DNA from: Acidobacteriota bacterium
GTDB lineage: Bacteria; Acidobacteriota; Thermoanaerobaculia; Multivoradales; JAHEKO01
Direction of reading: 5' to 3'
Assembly: GCA_029861655.1 (NCBI GenBank)
Contig: JAOTZA010000129.1
Span: 1-8,922, forward strand
DNA: 8,922 nt
A program made the position numbers and the translations under genes. Below, piece after piece: positions 8,863 through 8,922 of the stretch. Under the pieces are notes generated by a model, which searched no databases, had not been told where the DNA came from, and saw only the letters and a list, made by a program, of their open reading frames with translations. Position 1 is the first letter of the stretch. Each line of letters opens with the position of its first letter.

Positions 8863-8922
8863 TCAGCCGTCGTTCTCTTCGTCGCCCGGACTGGCTGTGG
8901 GCCCTTCGATCTCGCCTAGGAG
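8863..8922 (-). CDS. Probable C-terminus of a protein of unknown function, cut by the right edge
   Basis: On the minus strand one frame runs from the window edge for 19 codons to a TGA at 8863-8865, reading LLGEIEGPTASPGDEENDG. The acidic, Gly/Ser/Pro-containing ending looks like a natural flexible C-terminal tail. The other two minus frames either stop at once or give a very arginine-rich string. The hairpin at 8749-8775 sits where a terminator for this gene would be expected. The piece is too short to name a family, and it could also be a chance open frame. Confidence 0.4.
   Translation of the reverse strand, partial: LLGEIEGPTASPGDEENDG

Overview
This window carries a type IV pilus gene block on the minus strand in the order pilT, pilC, pilS, pilR. 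The four genes are packed with gaps of 6, 25 and 15 bases. To their left, pointing towards pilR, is the 3' part of a gene for an Asp-box (BNR-type) beta-propeller-like protein whose start lies outside the window. To their right, diverging from pilT, is a gene for a complete half-size ABC exporter (membrane domain plus ATPase). After it come about 190 bases without a gene, then what is probably the last 19 codons of another minus-strand gene.

The source is a Gram-negative-type bacterium with type IVa pili and moderately high G+C (judged by eye, not computed). The pilT-pilC-pilS-pilR order is known from Myxococcus and related groups. The Asp-box protein and the ABC protein, whose N-terminus begins MAHDF followed by acidic residues, remind me of Acidobacteriota. 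That placement is a weak inference and was not tested.

How the genes work together: PilT is the hexameric ATPase that powers pilus retraction. PilC is the inner-membrane platform protein on which the motor ATPases act. PilS is a six-helix membrane sensor kinase that phosphorylates PilR, a sigma-54-dependent activator whose classical target is the pilin gene pilA. All the catalytic and binding motifs I looked for in the four proteins are intact. The extension ATPase gene pilB and the pilin gene pilA, which often flank this block, are not in the window. The pil genes probably form one operon read from the 107-base divergent region before pilT, where I see an extended -10 promoter candidate and an almost-sigma-54 element whose spacer is one base short.

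The ABC exporter most resembles the MdlB/YheH side of heterodimeric exporters, but no partner gene is visible next to it. I see no tRNA, rRNA, CRISPR array, insertion sequence or riboswitch. Overall this is a conserved chromosomal region, and I do not see a clearly new system in it. The points most worth checking are the missing pilB and pilA, the promoter architecture before pilT, the unpaired ABC half and the edge-truncated propeller gene.
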